A model generated the notes under the pieces. The model ran no database searches. It was not told where the DNA came from and saw only the letters and a program-made list of their open reading frames with translations. From Limnoperna fortunei (Eukaryota > Mollusca > Bivalvia > Mytilida > Modiolidae), in the NCBI GenBank assembly GCA_944474755.1, contig OX104125.1:45271599-45335598 (forward strand): a DNA stretch of 64,000 bases, in the 5' to 3' direction. Position 1 is the stretch's first letter; every line of letters starts with the position of its first letter. A program made the translations under genes and the position numbers. This document shows positions 41,701-53,700 of this stretch, one piece after another.

Positions 41701-44700
41701 TGTTTTACGCCGCCATATTATTTACCTACGTAATCACGTGTATTGAGCCTTACCTGTTGATTCAAATTGATTGACAAGTGTTCCCACCTGTGATTGTTGT
41801 TGGCTTCTTAATTAAATGTGTTGATTCACTTTAATTGCCCCCAGGGTGTAGATAATTAGGACAATCGAACGGTTTAACAGCTGGGTAGTTACAGTAATGA
41901 GATCGTAAACAGTTGTCCCTATGGAGCCTCTCAATTCAATTTCATTCCTTCAATTTGAAGAGCTAAATAAGTTCGTACACTTTTACATCGATAATTTTGA
42001 ATAAAAACAAAAAGAACTTCGGGCTTAAACATCTAACAATGTTTGAAAGGATAATACACCTGGAAATATTTAACAATGGACATGACACAAAAAAGGTACG
42101 AAACTGAACATGATAAGAAATATGTAAATGAGGTTGAGTCCATTTTCTATCAACACGTGGTTTTACAATTAAGTCTTCATTACGCAAAGAAACACAAACA
42201 AATAAAAAAAACATGGAAATTTTTATTTTTATTTAAAAATAACATGAAATAAATAACATACACATAATATAAATATGAAAAGACTTATTAAATGGTATTT
42301 TAATAGGACTTGGTACTTGGTCATTTCAATCCACAATCAGTAGACATCGTTCATTTCCACTTCAATGATCATTCAGCTAAATTTCTCGTCTTTCGCTTTA
42401 AAGGGTCGTCCGCTTTATTGGGTAATTTTCTCTGACAAATGTGTCATGCAAATAAGCGGAATCCACTGTACAGCATGTTACTAAAAATAGATTTAAAAAA
42501 TTCCAAAAGTTAAATAAAAGTTTTATTCAACATGTTTATTATATGGTACAGATTGGTTCTATTTTGGTAAATTTTATGTAGAAAAAGGGGTTTGTTGTAA
42601 TTTGTGATGTGGAATACTTGTCATAGAAAAATTATACATTTATTATGTATGTAGACTCGTAATCATATTACATTTTAAAAATATGTCAAACAAATGGTGT
42701 GCACACAAAAAATGAAATGTTGTTCAACAATCATGACAATAGGTTATATTAATAATATAACAATTTTAGCTTAAGATTCGGTCAATACGAGAATATATCG
42801 ACCTCGGACTGCGTCCGCAGTCGATATATTCTCATATCGACCTTATACCAAAGCTTTAATTAAAGACGCTCTAAATATTAAGACAAATGATAGAGTTATT
42901 CATTATGATTACAGACCTTGAAAATTACATTACGCCAAAATAAACTAACACAGTTTTTTAACAAAAACGCAAAATTTTCCCCACGCGAAAAAAACCACTT
43001 GTACGGTATATTTTTTCGCTATGGTAATAGTTGTGCTAAAGCAAATTTTGTTTTATACTTAGGGCGAAAAAAAGTCTGTAGAATATGGCATAAACAAAAA
43101 CTACTCCAAACTTTTACATTAAAAATGTGCCCATGATGCATCAGAGCAAAAGACAGCTAAATTACATGACTTACAAAACTTACTTGATCAATGACCTTTA
43201 TATATAAGTATTCCCCTACTTTTTCAGAAATGAAGAATTTTTCAGTGTTTAAGAAGTATGAGGCTGGGGACAAAGCCAAGAGACTTTATCTGAAAAATTT
43301 GGCTAAGAATACCTGTGAACAGGTAAGAAAGTATGTCTTTTATATTAGGGGAGACAGGTGCAAATTTGACTGGCCTGGAAGAGTAGATCAGTGAAAAAAC
43401 ATCTTCATAATGCATTTGTAAAAAAGTTGCTGATAGAGTCGTTAAACACCATTCAAACAACCAAACAAAATTTTGTTTTAAAGAATAATAGTACTTTTTC
43501 TACGTTCACTTCTTTACAATTTTTTATACTTACTGTTACTTACTGATACTTTCTGTTACTAACTGTTACTTACTGATACTTACTGTTACTTACTGATACT
43601 TATAGATTATTTGCGTTTTTTGAAACAAGATGGGTTTTCTCGTCCATATCTCATCGAAGGGCGACAGCCCTGAGATGAGATGACGAGAAAATGCATCGAG
43701 TTTCAAAATACGTAAATAATCTGTTTATCGCTGTTTTGTAACATTGTGACGTCACAGTGTTGACTTAACGACGTCTTGACAGCGAGCTGAGATGGGCCTA
43801 TCTCACGTTAGTAGAGTGAGATGGAATAATATCGCACACAATGATCAAAGGAAAATACTGCAAAATAGTGATAATTACTGTTACTTACTGATACTTACTG
43901 TTACTGATGCTTACTGATACTTACTGTTACTGATGCTTACTGATACTTACTGTTACTGATGCTTACTGTTACTTACTGTTACTGATGCTTACTGATACTT
44001 ACTGTTACTTACTGTTACTGATGCTTACTGATACTTACTGTTACTTACTGATACTTACTGTTACTTACTGTTACTGATGCTTACTGATACTTACTGTTAC
44101 TTACTGATACTTACTGTTACTTACTGATACTTACTGTTACTTACGATACTTACTGTTACTTACTGTTACTGATGCTTACTGTTACTTACTGTTACTGATG
44201 CTTACTGATACTTACTGTTACTTACTGATACTTACTGTTACTTACTGTTACTGATGCTTACTGATACTTACTGTTACTTACTGTTACTGATGCTTACTGA
44301 TACTTACTGTTACTGATGCTTACTGATACTTACTGTTACTTACTGTTACTTACTGATACTGTTACTTACTGATACTTACTGATACTGATGCTTACTGATA
44401 CTTACTGATACTTACTGTTACTTACTGTTACTGATGCTTACTGTTACTTACGATACTTACTGTTACTTATGCTTACTGTTACTTACTGTTACTGATGCTT
44501 ACTGATACTTACTGATACTTACTGATACTTACTGTTACTTACTGTTGCTTACTGATACTTACTGTTACTTACTGATACTTACTGTTACTTACTGTTACTT
44601 ACTGATACTCACTGTTACTTACTGATACTTACTGTTACTGATACTTACTGTTACTTACTGTTACTGATGCTGACTGATACTTACTGTTACTGATGCTGAC

Positions 44701-47700
44701 TGATACTTACTGTTACTGATGCTGACTGATACTTACTATTTCTTACTGATACTTACTGTTACTTACTGATACTCACTGTTACTTATTGATACTTACTGTT
44801 ACTAACTGTTACTTACTGATACTTACTGTTACTTACTGATACTTACTGTTACTGATGCTTACTGATACTTACTGTTACTTACTGATACTTACTGTTACTG
44901 ATACTTACTGTTACTTACTGATACTTACTGATACTTACCGTTACTTATGCTTACTGATACTTACTGTTACTTACTGATACTTTCTGTTACTTACTGATAC
45001 TTACTGTTACTAACTGATACTTACTGATACTGACTGTTACTTACTGATACTTACTGATACTTACTGTTACTTACTGATACTTACTGTTACTTACTGATAC
45101 TTACTGATACTTACTGTTACTGATGCTTACTGATACTTACTGTTACTTACTGATACTATGATATTATTACATGATATCTTTATTAATTAACTAGTCCAAA
45201 TCTCTTAGGCCAATACAGGTTGCAATTAGGCCAATACAGGACAAACTAGGCCAATACAGGGCAAATCAGGCCATTACCGATATTGGACTAGTTACAGTAC
45301 TTGCACCCGTAAACGCAACACTTTGACTGATTGATAACTGATTGGTGACGGATTTTGGAACGCTGACGGATCGCTGACTGATTGATGATGAACACATCCG
45401 TCCAAAATTATGAATCCGTCATTACCTTGGTAACCGTCAGCGATCAGTTCAATCAGTGCGATCCACAATCCGTCATTTAATTATATGCATAAATCGGTCA
45501 GTTTATTGACGGATACGTATACATTAATAATTTAAAGATAAAACGAATTCTGCGTGATTTGTATATTATATATGCATTTATAATAAAATAAACGCAAGTA
45601 TTCAAAAGAATAGTTAATACAATGTCTCGTTCTTAAAAATAACATAAGCAAACATATTTAAAGAAAAAATTATTTACTTTATACATGTATTATATAATAA
45701 AGCAAATTTCTTTAAAACAGGACATATTTGCGGGTAGCACGCTGTAAACCTTAAAACAACTTCAATTTAAGGCACATCAGTAGCGACGAGGTAAATGTTT
45801 TATTTTCGTAATCCTTTATTGATTCTCTTTTTTTATTTCCGCGATTCGTGATTTCTGCGTATTTTTTTTTCTGCGGCTTGTTACATGTATATTTTTTGTC
45901 ATATATTAAGCCGACTCGACTCGCCCAATCAGTAACAAATTTATTTTCATTTAGGAAAGGACGTGGCCTCTTTTTGACATCATTACTAGTTACTTAAATG
46001 TATTCCTACGTGTTTTATTTAGTCTACAACATTTTTAAATACAATTATAAAACTGTTGTGTATAAACAATTGTTGAACTGTTGAACAAGCATTGTTAATC
46101 AAAACAAATTGTTTACTAAACAAAAAGTTGTATTGTAAAATATACAGCGATTCTGGTCACAAGTTTTATTTGACAGGCAATAAAAGAAATTAAAAAGTAT
46201 AATTACAATTACGCTGGATTGTTTCATTTATTTCATGGCGTCCATTTTTTATTGGGGGTGGGGTGGGAGGAAGCCGTAGTACACGGGTTAAAACGGACAA
46301 GTCAATACAGGCACACCCTATCTGCAGCCGTTCGAAAATCCGCAACCTGTTTATAGGCATGTAATAACTAGTAGATGACTAACCAATCAGCCACTGAGGC
46401 CCTAATAACGCTGGTGAGACTTGTCTGTGAATACTGCAGTTAAGCGTAAAAATGTGTTACAGATAGACACGTGTTATAGTACGAAATTTTTTTAACAAAA
46501 CGTCATTAATTCCCTAGGTCTATGAAGATCGGTTTGAACATTGTCATTACATTCATATCGATAAAACAGAACCTTTTCAAAACGTACCCTTTAAAAGATT
46601 GTCATTCAATTTGAATAACTTATTTCTTCATTGATTGATTGATTGGATGCTTGCTTTTCTTTCAGCGAGGGTGTTCATGACCAGAATAAGTTAAATATCA
46701 ATTAGATTTGTTTGTTTGTTTGTTTGTTTAAATATTGTTTAACGCCACTTTCAGCAATTTTTGCAGATATATCATGGCGTCCAGTTTTTATTGGAGGAGG
46801 AAGCCCGAGTACCCGGAGAAAAGCCCGGTCCTTCGGTAGGAAAAGTGGCAATCCTTGTCAATTAAGTCGAGTGCACCCTGCCCGCCTTGAGACTCGAACC
46901 CGCAACCTCGGTGTTGACAGACAACGTGATCAATAGTAGACTACCATAACCACTCGGCCACCGAGGCCCCCTCAATCAATTAGAGAAAGATGGAAAAAAG
47001 GGCAAACATTTTGAATTCAACTGGAAAAATAAGTGGTATGGGTATGGGCGGAAAATTTTAAGCCTTCTCCTTTTTGAAATCTACAAAAGAGATCCTTAGC
47101 GTGCAAGTACTCTCTAAACACATCACTATGGTTCGCGGCAATTCTATTATGTCCTGAACCACCCCACCCCCTTCCTAAAAAACGTGATACTTAGTAACTA
47201 ATTTCAAACACTTCCGAATTAAAAGGAAACCATTTATACTTATATATCATTAAATATCGAATGACTATAACAGACATCGTAAAATAAACAAATTGTGACT
47301 GCTAAAATGCGAAAGCAGAATTGATTTTAAAATTATGCTTACATGTTTGCGTCTTTAACTCGTAAGCTTCTATATACAAACGCGTTTATTCTTTATTTGA
47401 CATTTAATTCTGTGTAAATTCATGTGACACAATTAGATATTGAATAAAATATATAAATAGATGTATTCGCTTTTGTCGTAAATCTTTCTCAGTATTATAC
47501 ACCGGAATTCTTAGGAATTGTGGCACAAAAAGAAATCTGATCAAACCACGACAAATGATCTTTTTACGCGTTTATAATAAAAAACCGACTGTTGTGGTTA
47601 AGGTAGCAGTAATCTAGTATTGATCACCGAATTGTCTGTTCGACCCTTACAGTGAGAGGGTGTGCTTGACTCATCCCTAAATTTGCAAAGAGAACCAGTT

Positions 47701-50700
47701 TTCCTGTCGAAGGTCTGCTGTTTCGTTGGGTACTGCAGCTCTTCCTTATAAACACTTGACGCCATATTAAATAGACTAATATAGTGTTTGAAAATAGTGT
47801 TAAACTAACTTCAATCATACATACAAATAATGCTTACGCGAAAGCGCGACGTGAAAAAATGTTACTATTCCGCCTTCGTCTTTCTCGCTTTTTCCGCTTT
47901 AAAAAATTTCGAAGTCAAATACAAGATGTACGCCTTGTCACGCGAGGTCAAATATTCTTTTAATTCATTATGTGTGTGTTTTTCTTCCATTTCTTTTTTT
48001 TAAATAAAATTGCACTATGTGATGTTTATATTCCGTTACAGATGCATTTGTTATATATTGGGGGAATTTCCATATATGATTTATAACTTTACACTCGACT
48101 TTTTCCGCTTTAAAAAATTCGAAGACAAATACGAGACGTACGTCTTGGCACGCGAGGTCAATTTGTTTTAAGTCATTGTGTGTGTGTTTTTTTTACAATT
48201 ATTTTGTTAATAAAATGACACTATGTGATGTTTATATTTCGTCACAGATGCATATATAACGGGGGAATTTCGTATTATTTATAACTTTAGACCTGTTTAA
48301 GCCTTATTATTAGGTTAAACGAGCCATAAATGAGGACATAACAGTTGAAATTTGTATACTAATATTTGCGAGTGAAACGAATTTTCACATTTCGAAATAT
48401 TGATTTCACTAACCGGAAGTTGAATGGACGGATTGGAGCGATCAGTCCAAATCGATCCGTCAGATCAGTCAAATCGTTCCGAATCCGTCAATTGATAGAT
48501 GGACGGATTGGGAACGATCTGACGGATTGGGAACGATTTGACTGATCTGACTGATTGATAACTGATCGCTGACGGATTTTGGAACGCTGACGGATTGATA
48601 AAAGTGTTGCATTTTCAATCTCAAGTACTGTAATTCCATATTGGACTGGTTCAGCAAAATGTATTATATTGGCAGTTTAACTGTTATTTAAGCGAATATT
48701 ATAGTAGTTAATTAATAATTACTGTTATTTACTGATACTTCAAACCTTATTGAATAAAATTCAGCAACTGCTTCTTTTCTCATGCATCAGTATGTAGATT
48801 TATGTGATGTTGAAAAATTAAAAAAAAAAAATTATCAAATAATACATCAAACCCCCCCCCCCCCAATACATCTAATTAGACAGGTGATGTAGAAACAGGT
48901 AAGAATCAGTGCAATACAAGTCGAATGGGGCAAATACTGATATTGGACTAGTAAATTCTGTATTGGACTAGTTCGGCAACATATATCATATTTTGCAGTT
49001 TTACTGTAATCTATGTGAATTTTATAGTATTCAGTTAACAATGAAATGTTATCTTGATAACTACTCAGAACTTGTTGATAAATATACGTCAGGTAATGCA
49101 ATTATTAACCTAAAACAGCTCCACCTGGTAAGTTGCTACTGTATAAAAATTGAGTTCTGACATCATGCATGTTTGGTATAAGCAACATTTTATGCTTTTT
49201 CATGAGACAGCTAAGTTTTGACAATCAGCAGTACTTTTTTTTATGTCTCCCAAACGAAGTTTTGTGAGACATATTGTTTTTGTCTGGTTTCTTATTATTA
49301 TTCTTCTTCTTTCTTTCTTTCTTTCTTTCTCTTTTTTCTTTCTGTTCAATCTTGTCCGCACATTTTCTCAGAGATGCAATGTCCAATCAAGATGAAACTT
49401 TGGGAACATGTAAAGGGTGACCTGAAGTTGTGCAATCCACTTTTGAAATTTTCAAAATGGCCGCCGTATTAAAAATGGCAACCGTTGTCAGATCACAGTA
49501 ATTGCCAGAGCAATTTCAATGAAAATTGGTATACTGATACAGCTAACTATCCTGAGCATATTTGCCAAAAAAAAAAAATGGATGCGAACGACTTTTCAAA
49601 ATGTCCGCCATCCGAACACGCCCCCCCCCCTAAAAATGCAAAAATTTTAACGTGATCCGATTTCGACGAAATTTGGTACACAGGTAGATTATGGTACCCT
49701 GAGTTTGCCACTGCTTTCAAAATTTTTGTCCGACTTACGGTTTCAAAATGGCGGCCGTTTTAAAGTTTTACAAAATGGCAGCCGTTGTCAGATCTCAGTC
49801 ATGGCCAGAGCAATTTCAATGAAAATTGGTATACTGATACAGCTAACTATCCTGAGCATTTTTGCCAAAAAAATTTTTTGTCCAACTTCCGGTTTCAAAA
49901 TGGCGGCCGTTTTAAAGTTTTTAAAAATGGCGGCCGTTGGCAGATCTCAGTAATGGCCAGAGCAATTTCAATGAAAATTTGTATACTGATACAGCTAACT
50001 ATCCTGAGCATTTTTGCCATAAAAAATTTGACACGGCCGACATTTCAAAATGGCCGTCATCGGAACACCACCCCCCTAAAAATGCAAAAATTTAAACATC
50101 ATCCGATTTAGACGAAATTTGGTATACAGGTAGCTTATGATACCCTGAGTGTGCCACTATTTTAAAAATTTTTGTCCTACTACCGGTTTCAAAATGGCGG
50201 CCATTTTACTGCAGGAAAAGTCAACTTTGTCCGTTTTCAACAAAATTTGATTTCTTGGCATATTTTAATGTACTGATTTGAATGAAATACTATCGATGTG
50301 GGTTATAGTGTCAATGGGGGTTTCGTTTAGGAGACATTCTTTTAATTGGCATCCCAACACAATCAACACTAGTTTTAATTTATATTTGTTTCTTACATTT
50401 GTAGGATTTAGTAAACATATATGGGAACTACATTGACTGGGATTCAGAAACAGAAAAAAACATGTAAGTATATACAGTGATGTTTTGAGTTGAAGTCCAG
50501 AATAAAACAATACTAATTTACAGCTAATATGTTAAAATGAGAATTGATAAAAGATTTTTTTAAAGTCATCTTTTTCACCAACCCTTGGGACAAAAATTGT
50601 ACTGGTGGTCACTTAGAATGCTCTCCTTACTTTTCAGTAATCATTATTTGATGGTGACATATAATGTTCTCCTTACATTTCAGTAATATTTATTTGACAG

Positions 50701-53700
50701 TGATAATCTTTCTTTTCAGTAATCATTTTTAGCAAGTGACATATATTGCTTTCCTTACATTTAACTACTTATTATTTGATTGTGACCTTACTTTTCAGTA
50801 ATCTTTATTTGGTGGTGATATATAATGCTGTCCTTACTTTTCGAATCATCATTATTTGATGTTGAGATATAATGTTCTCCTTACTCTTCAATAATCATTA
50901 TTTGATATTACATTCAAAGACCTTCTTCAGGGCGAGAAAGAGGGGGACAAAGAAAAACACAACCGTGTAGGAGTTTACTCTCATTCCTTGTCCTACACGG
51001 TTGTGTTTTTCTTTGTCCCCCTCTTTCTCGCCCTGAAGAAGGTCTTTGGACCAAAAGCTCGACCCCATTTTTATTGTTGATTTTATAATATTATTTTTGA
51101 TTTTTATTTTTATTTGTCGTTTCGATTTTACCTTTTAACCTTATGGCATACATGACCTTTATTACTACTCTTATTATTTATTTCGCCACCACACAACTTT
51201 CATTATTATTCTATATTCAATGTTGTTGCCTGGATAGCACTTTCATTTCTTCATGGATTTTCATGAAACTTCAATATGCCAATTTATATACCAAATACCG
51301 CCTTGATGTAATGGGAACGTGTGGGGCATTGTGAGCTTGCTCACTAAGGTTCTTTAATTATTTGATTTTGAGATATAATGTTCTCCTTACTCTTGAGTAA
51401 TCATTATTTGATAGTGACATTCAATGCTCTCCTTACTTTTCATAATAATTATTTGATTGTGACATGTAATGCTCTCTGTACTTTTCATTTTAGATATCAT
51501 TATTTGATGGTGACACGTAATGCTCTCCTTACTTTTAATTTTCAATGTATAATGCTCCCTTTTTCAGTAATCATTATTTGATGGTGACATGTAATGCTCT
51601 CCGTACATTTCATTTTAGATATCATTATTTGATGGTGACACATAATGCTCTCCTTACTTTTCATTTTCGATGTATAATGCTCTCCTTACTCTTCAGTTAT
51701 CATTATTTGATGGTGACATTCAATGCTCTCCTTACTTTAAAGTAATTATTATTTGATGGTGACATGTAATGCTCTCCATACTTTTCATTTTAGATATCAT
51801 TATTTGATGGTGACATATAATGCTCAACTTACTTTTCATTTTAAATGTATAATGCTCTCCTTTCTTTTCAGTAATCATTATTTGATTGTGACATTCAATG
51901 CTCTCCTTACTTTTAAGTAATCATTATTTGAAGGTGACATGTAATGCTCTCCATACTCTTCATTTTAGATATCAATATTTGATGGTGACATATAATGCTG
52001 TCCTTACTTTTCGAATCATCATTATACCCCACGCAACAAAGTTGCCGGGCTGGGGCTATTATGTTTTTGATCCGTCCGTCTGTGTGTCATGCTGTTCTCG
52101 CCTGGATAGCGCTCTCATTTCTTATTGGATTTTAACGAAACTTTGGGAAAATGTTACTTATAGTAGTTGCTTGGATGGGATTGATTTTAAGGGAATTTCC
52201 TCAAGGGGGACCATATTTTTGCAAAGGGGACTTAGTCAACTTTCATGTACATGTATATTCAATGTTGTCACCTGGATAGAGCTTTCATTTCTTCATGGAT
52301 TTTCATGAAACTTTGGGAAATTGTTACTTATAGTAGGTGCTTGGATGGGATTGATTTTTAGGGAATTTCATCTAGGGGGACCATATTTTTGGAAGGGGGA
52401 CTTGGTCAACTTTCATGCTCAGTTATATTCAATGTTGTCGCCTGGATAGCGCTTTCATTTCTTAATGGATTTTCATGAAACTTTGGGAAATTGTTACTTA
52501 TAGTAGGTGCTTGGATGGGATTGATTTTTAAAGAAATTTGTCCAGGAGGGCCATATTTTTGGGAAGGGGACTTAGTCAACTTTCATGTACATGTATATTC
52601 AATGTTGTTGCCTGGATAGCACTTTCATTTCTTCGTGGATTTTCATGAAACTTCAATATGCCAATTTATATACCAAATACCGCCTTGATGTAATGGGAAC
52701 GTGTGGGGTATTTTGAGCTTGCTCACTAAGGTTCTTTAATTATTTGATGTTGAGATATAATGTTATCCTTACTCTTGAGTAATTATTATTTGATGATGAC
52801 ATTCAGTGCTCTACTTACTTTTCATAATAATTATTTGATGGTGACATGTAATGCTCTCGGTACTTTTCATTTTAGATATCATTATTTGATGGTGACACGT
52901 AATGCTTTCCTTACTTTTCATTTTCAATGTATCATGCTCTCCTTACTTTTCAGTAATCATTATTTGATGGTGACTTAAAATGCTCTCCTTACTTTTGAGT
53001 AATATTTAATTTGTAGTGACACATAATGCTCTCCTTTATATTATTTTGTGCATTTTAGATTTGATATACGAGTAATGAAGGAGGGGAGGATGAAGGGACA
53101 AGCCTTTGTTACCCTCCCTACAGAGGAAGTTGCAGAACAAGCCTTAAATGATACAAATGGATTTGTATTGAATGGGAAACCTATGGCAGTTGTATCCTTG
53201 TTGATATATTTCAATTTTGAAAGAGTTAAACTGTGGGCATGGTGCACTTGACTCCAATCTTAACTGACAAGGATTGTCAGTTTTTCTACCAAAGGTCTAG
53301 GTTTTTTGTGGGAACTCCAGCTTCCTCCCCAAATAAAAACTGGAGATGATTCTACAGCTGAAAAATTGTTAACCAGCATTCAAAAAAACAAATCATGATA
53401 AAACACACACCTTGATAAACCTGAAACCTTTGTCAGCCCTACCAAGTATGATACAAGTTTGAGAAATCTTTACCAAAGTTCGAATGTACTCTCAGATGGT
53501 TAATTTATCCTCGGCAGGTTGCACCACTTACCTATGAAACACCAAGTGGTCTAGGTTAGTTATATAGCGTGTCAGTTTGTGCTTAATGGAAAGTGTGCTA
53601 AAATGTTACCTCTAAGGGAATGCAGGACACGATTTTTTGTGAAAATCTCAAAATAGATATCACATTTATGGTAAATTTAATAAGAATTTCTTTCATTATA

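Larger units (their letters stand above)
45294..48632. mobile_element. 3.3-kb non-autonomous DNA transposon with subterminal GACGGATTG repeats
   Basis: Left CAGTACTTGCACCCGTAAAC, inverse of right CAGTACTTGAGATTGAAAAT, both followed by GCAACACTTT. TA lies on both sides. Both subterminal regions hold many copies of TGACGGATT, GATCGCTGACGGAT and TGACTGATTGAT, likely transposase-binding repeats. No transposase is recognisable. SINEs have inserted at 46219, 46707 and about 47590. Similar CGACTTTTTCCGCTTTAAAA blocks at 47885 and 48098 indicate an internal duplication. Confidence 0.7.
50590..53045 (+). repeat. ~50-bp repeat array with acceptor-like CTTTTCAG and CATTTTAG, leading up to exon 14
   Basis: The unit is ATTATTTGATGGTGACAT, then ATAATGCTCTCCTTACTTTT followed by CAGTAATC or CATTTTAGATATC. 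Many copies have a pyrimidine run ending in TTTCAG or TTTTAG. The real exon 14 acceptor (CATTTTAG|ATTTGATATACG) looks like the last, divergent copy. Two copies of a family 3 repeat and a palindrome interrupt the array. Confidence 0.88.

Noticed and set aside
53505..53560. Alternative terminal exon after TTTATCCTCGGCAG reading VAPLTYETPSGLG
   Set aside because: The 55439 exon gives QFARSA, the conserved RRM2 end, and is preceded by a U12 branch site. The alternative breaks RRM2.
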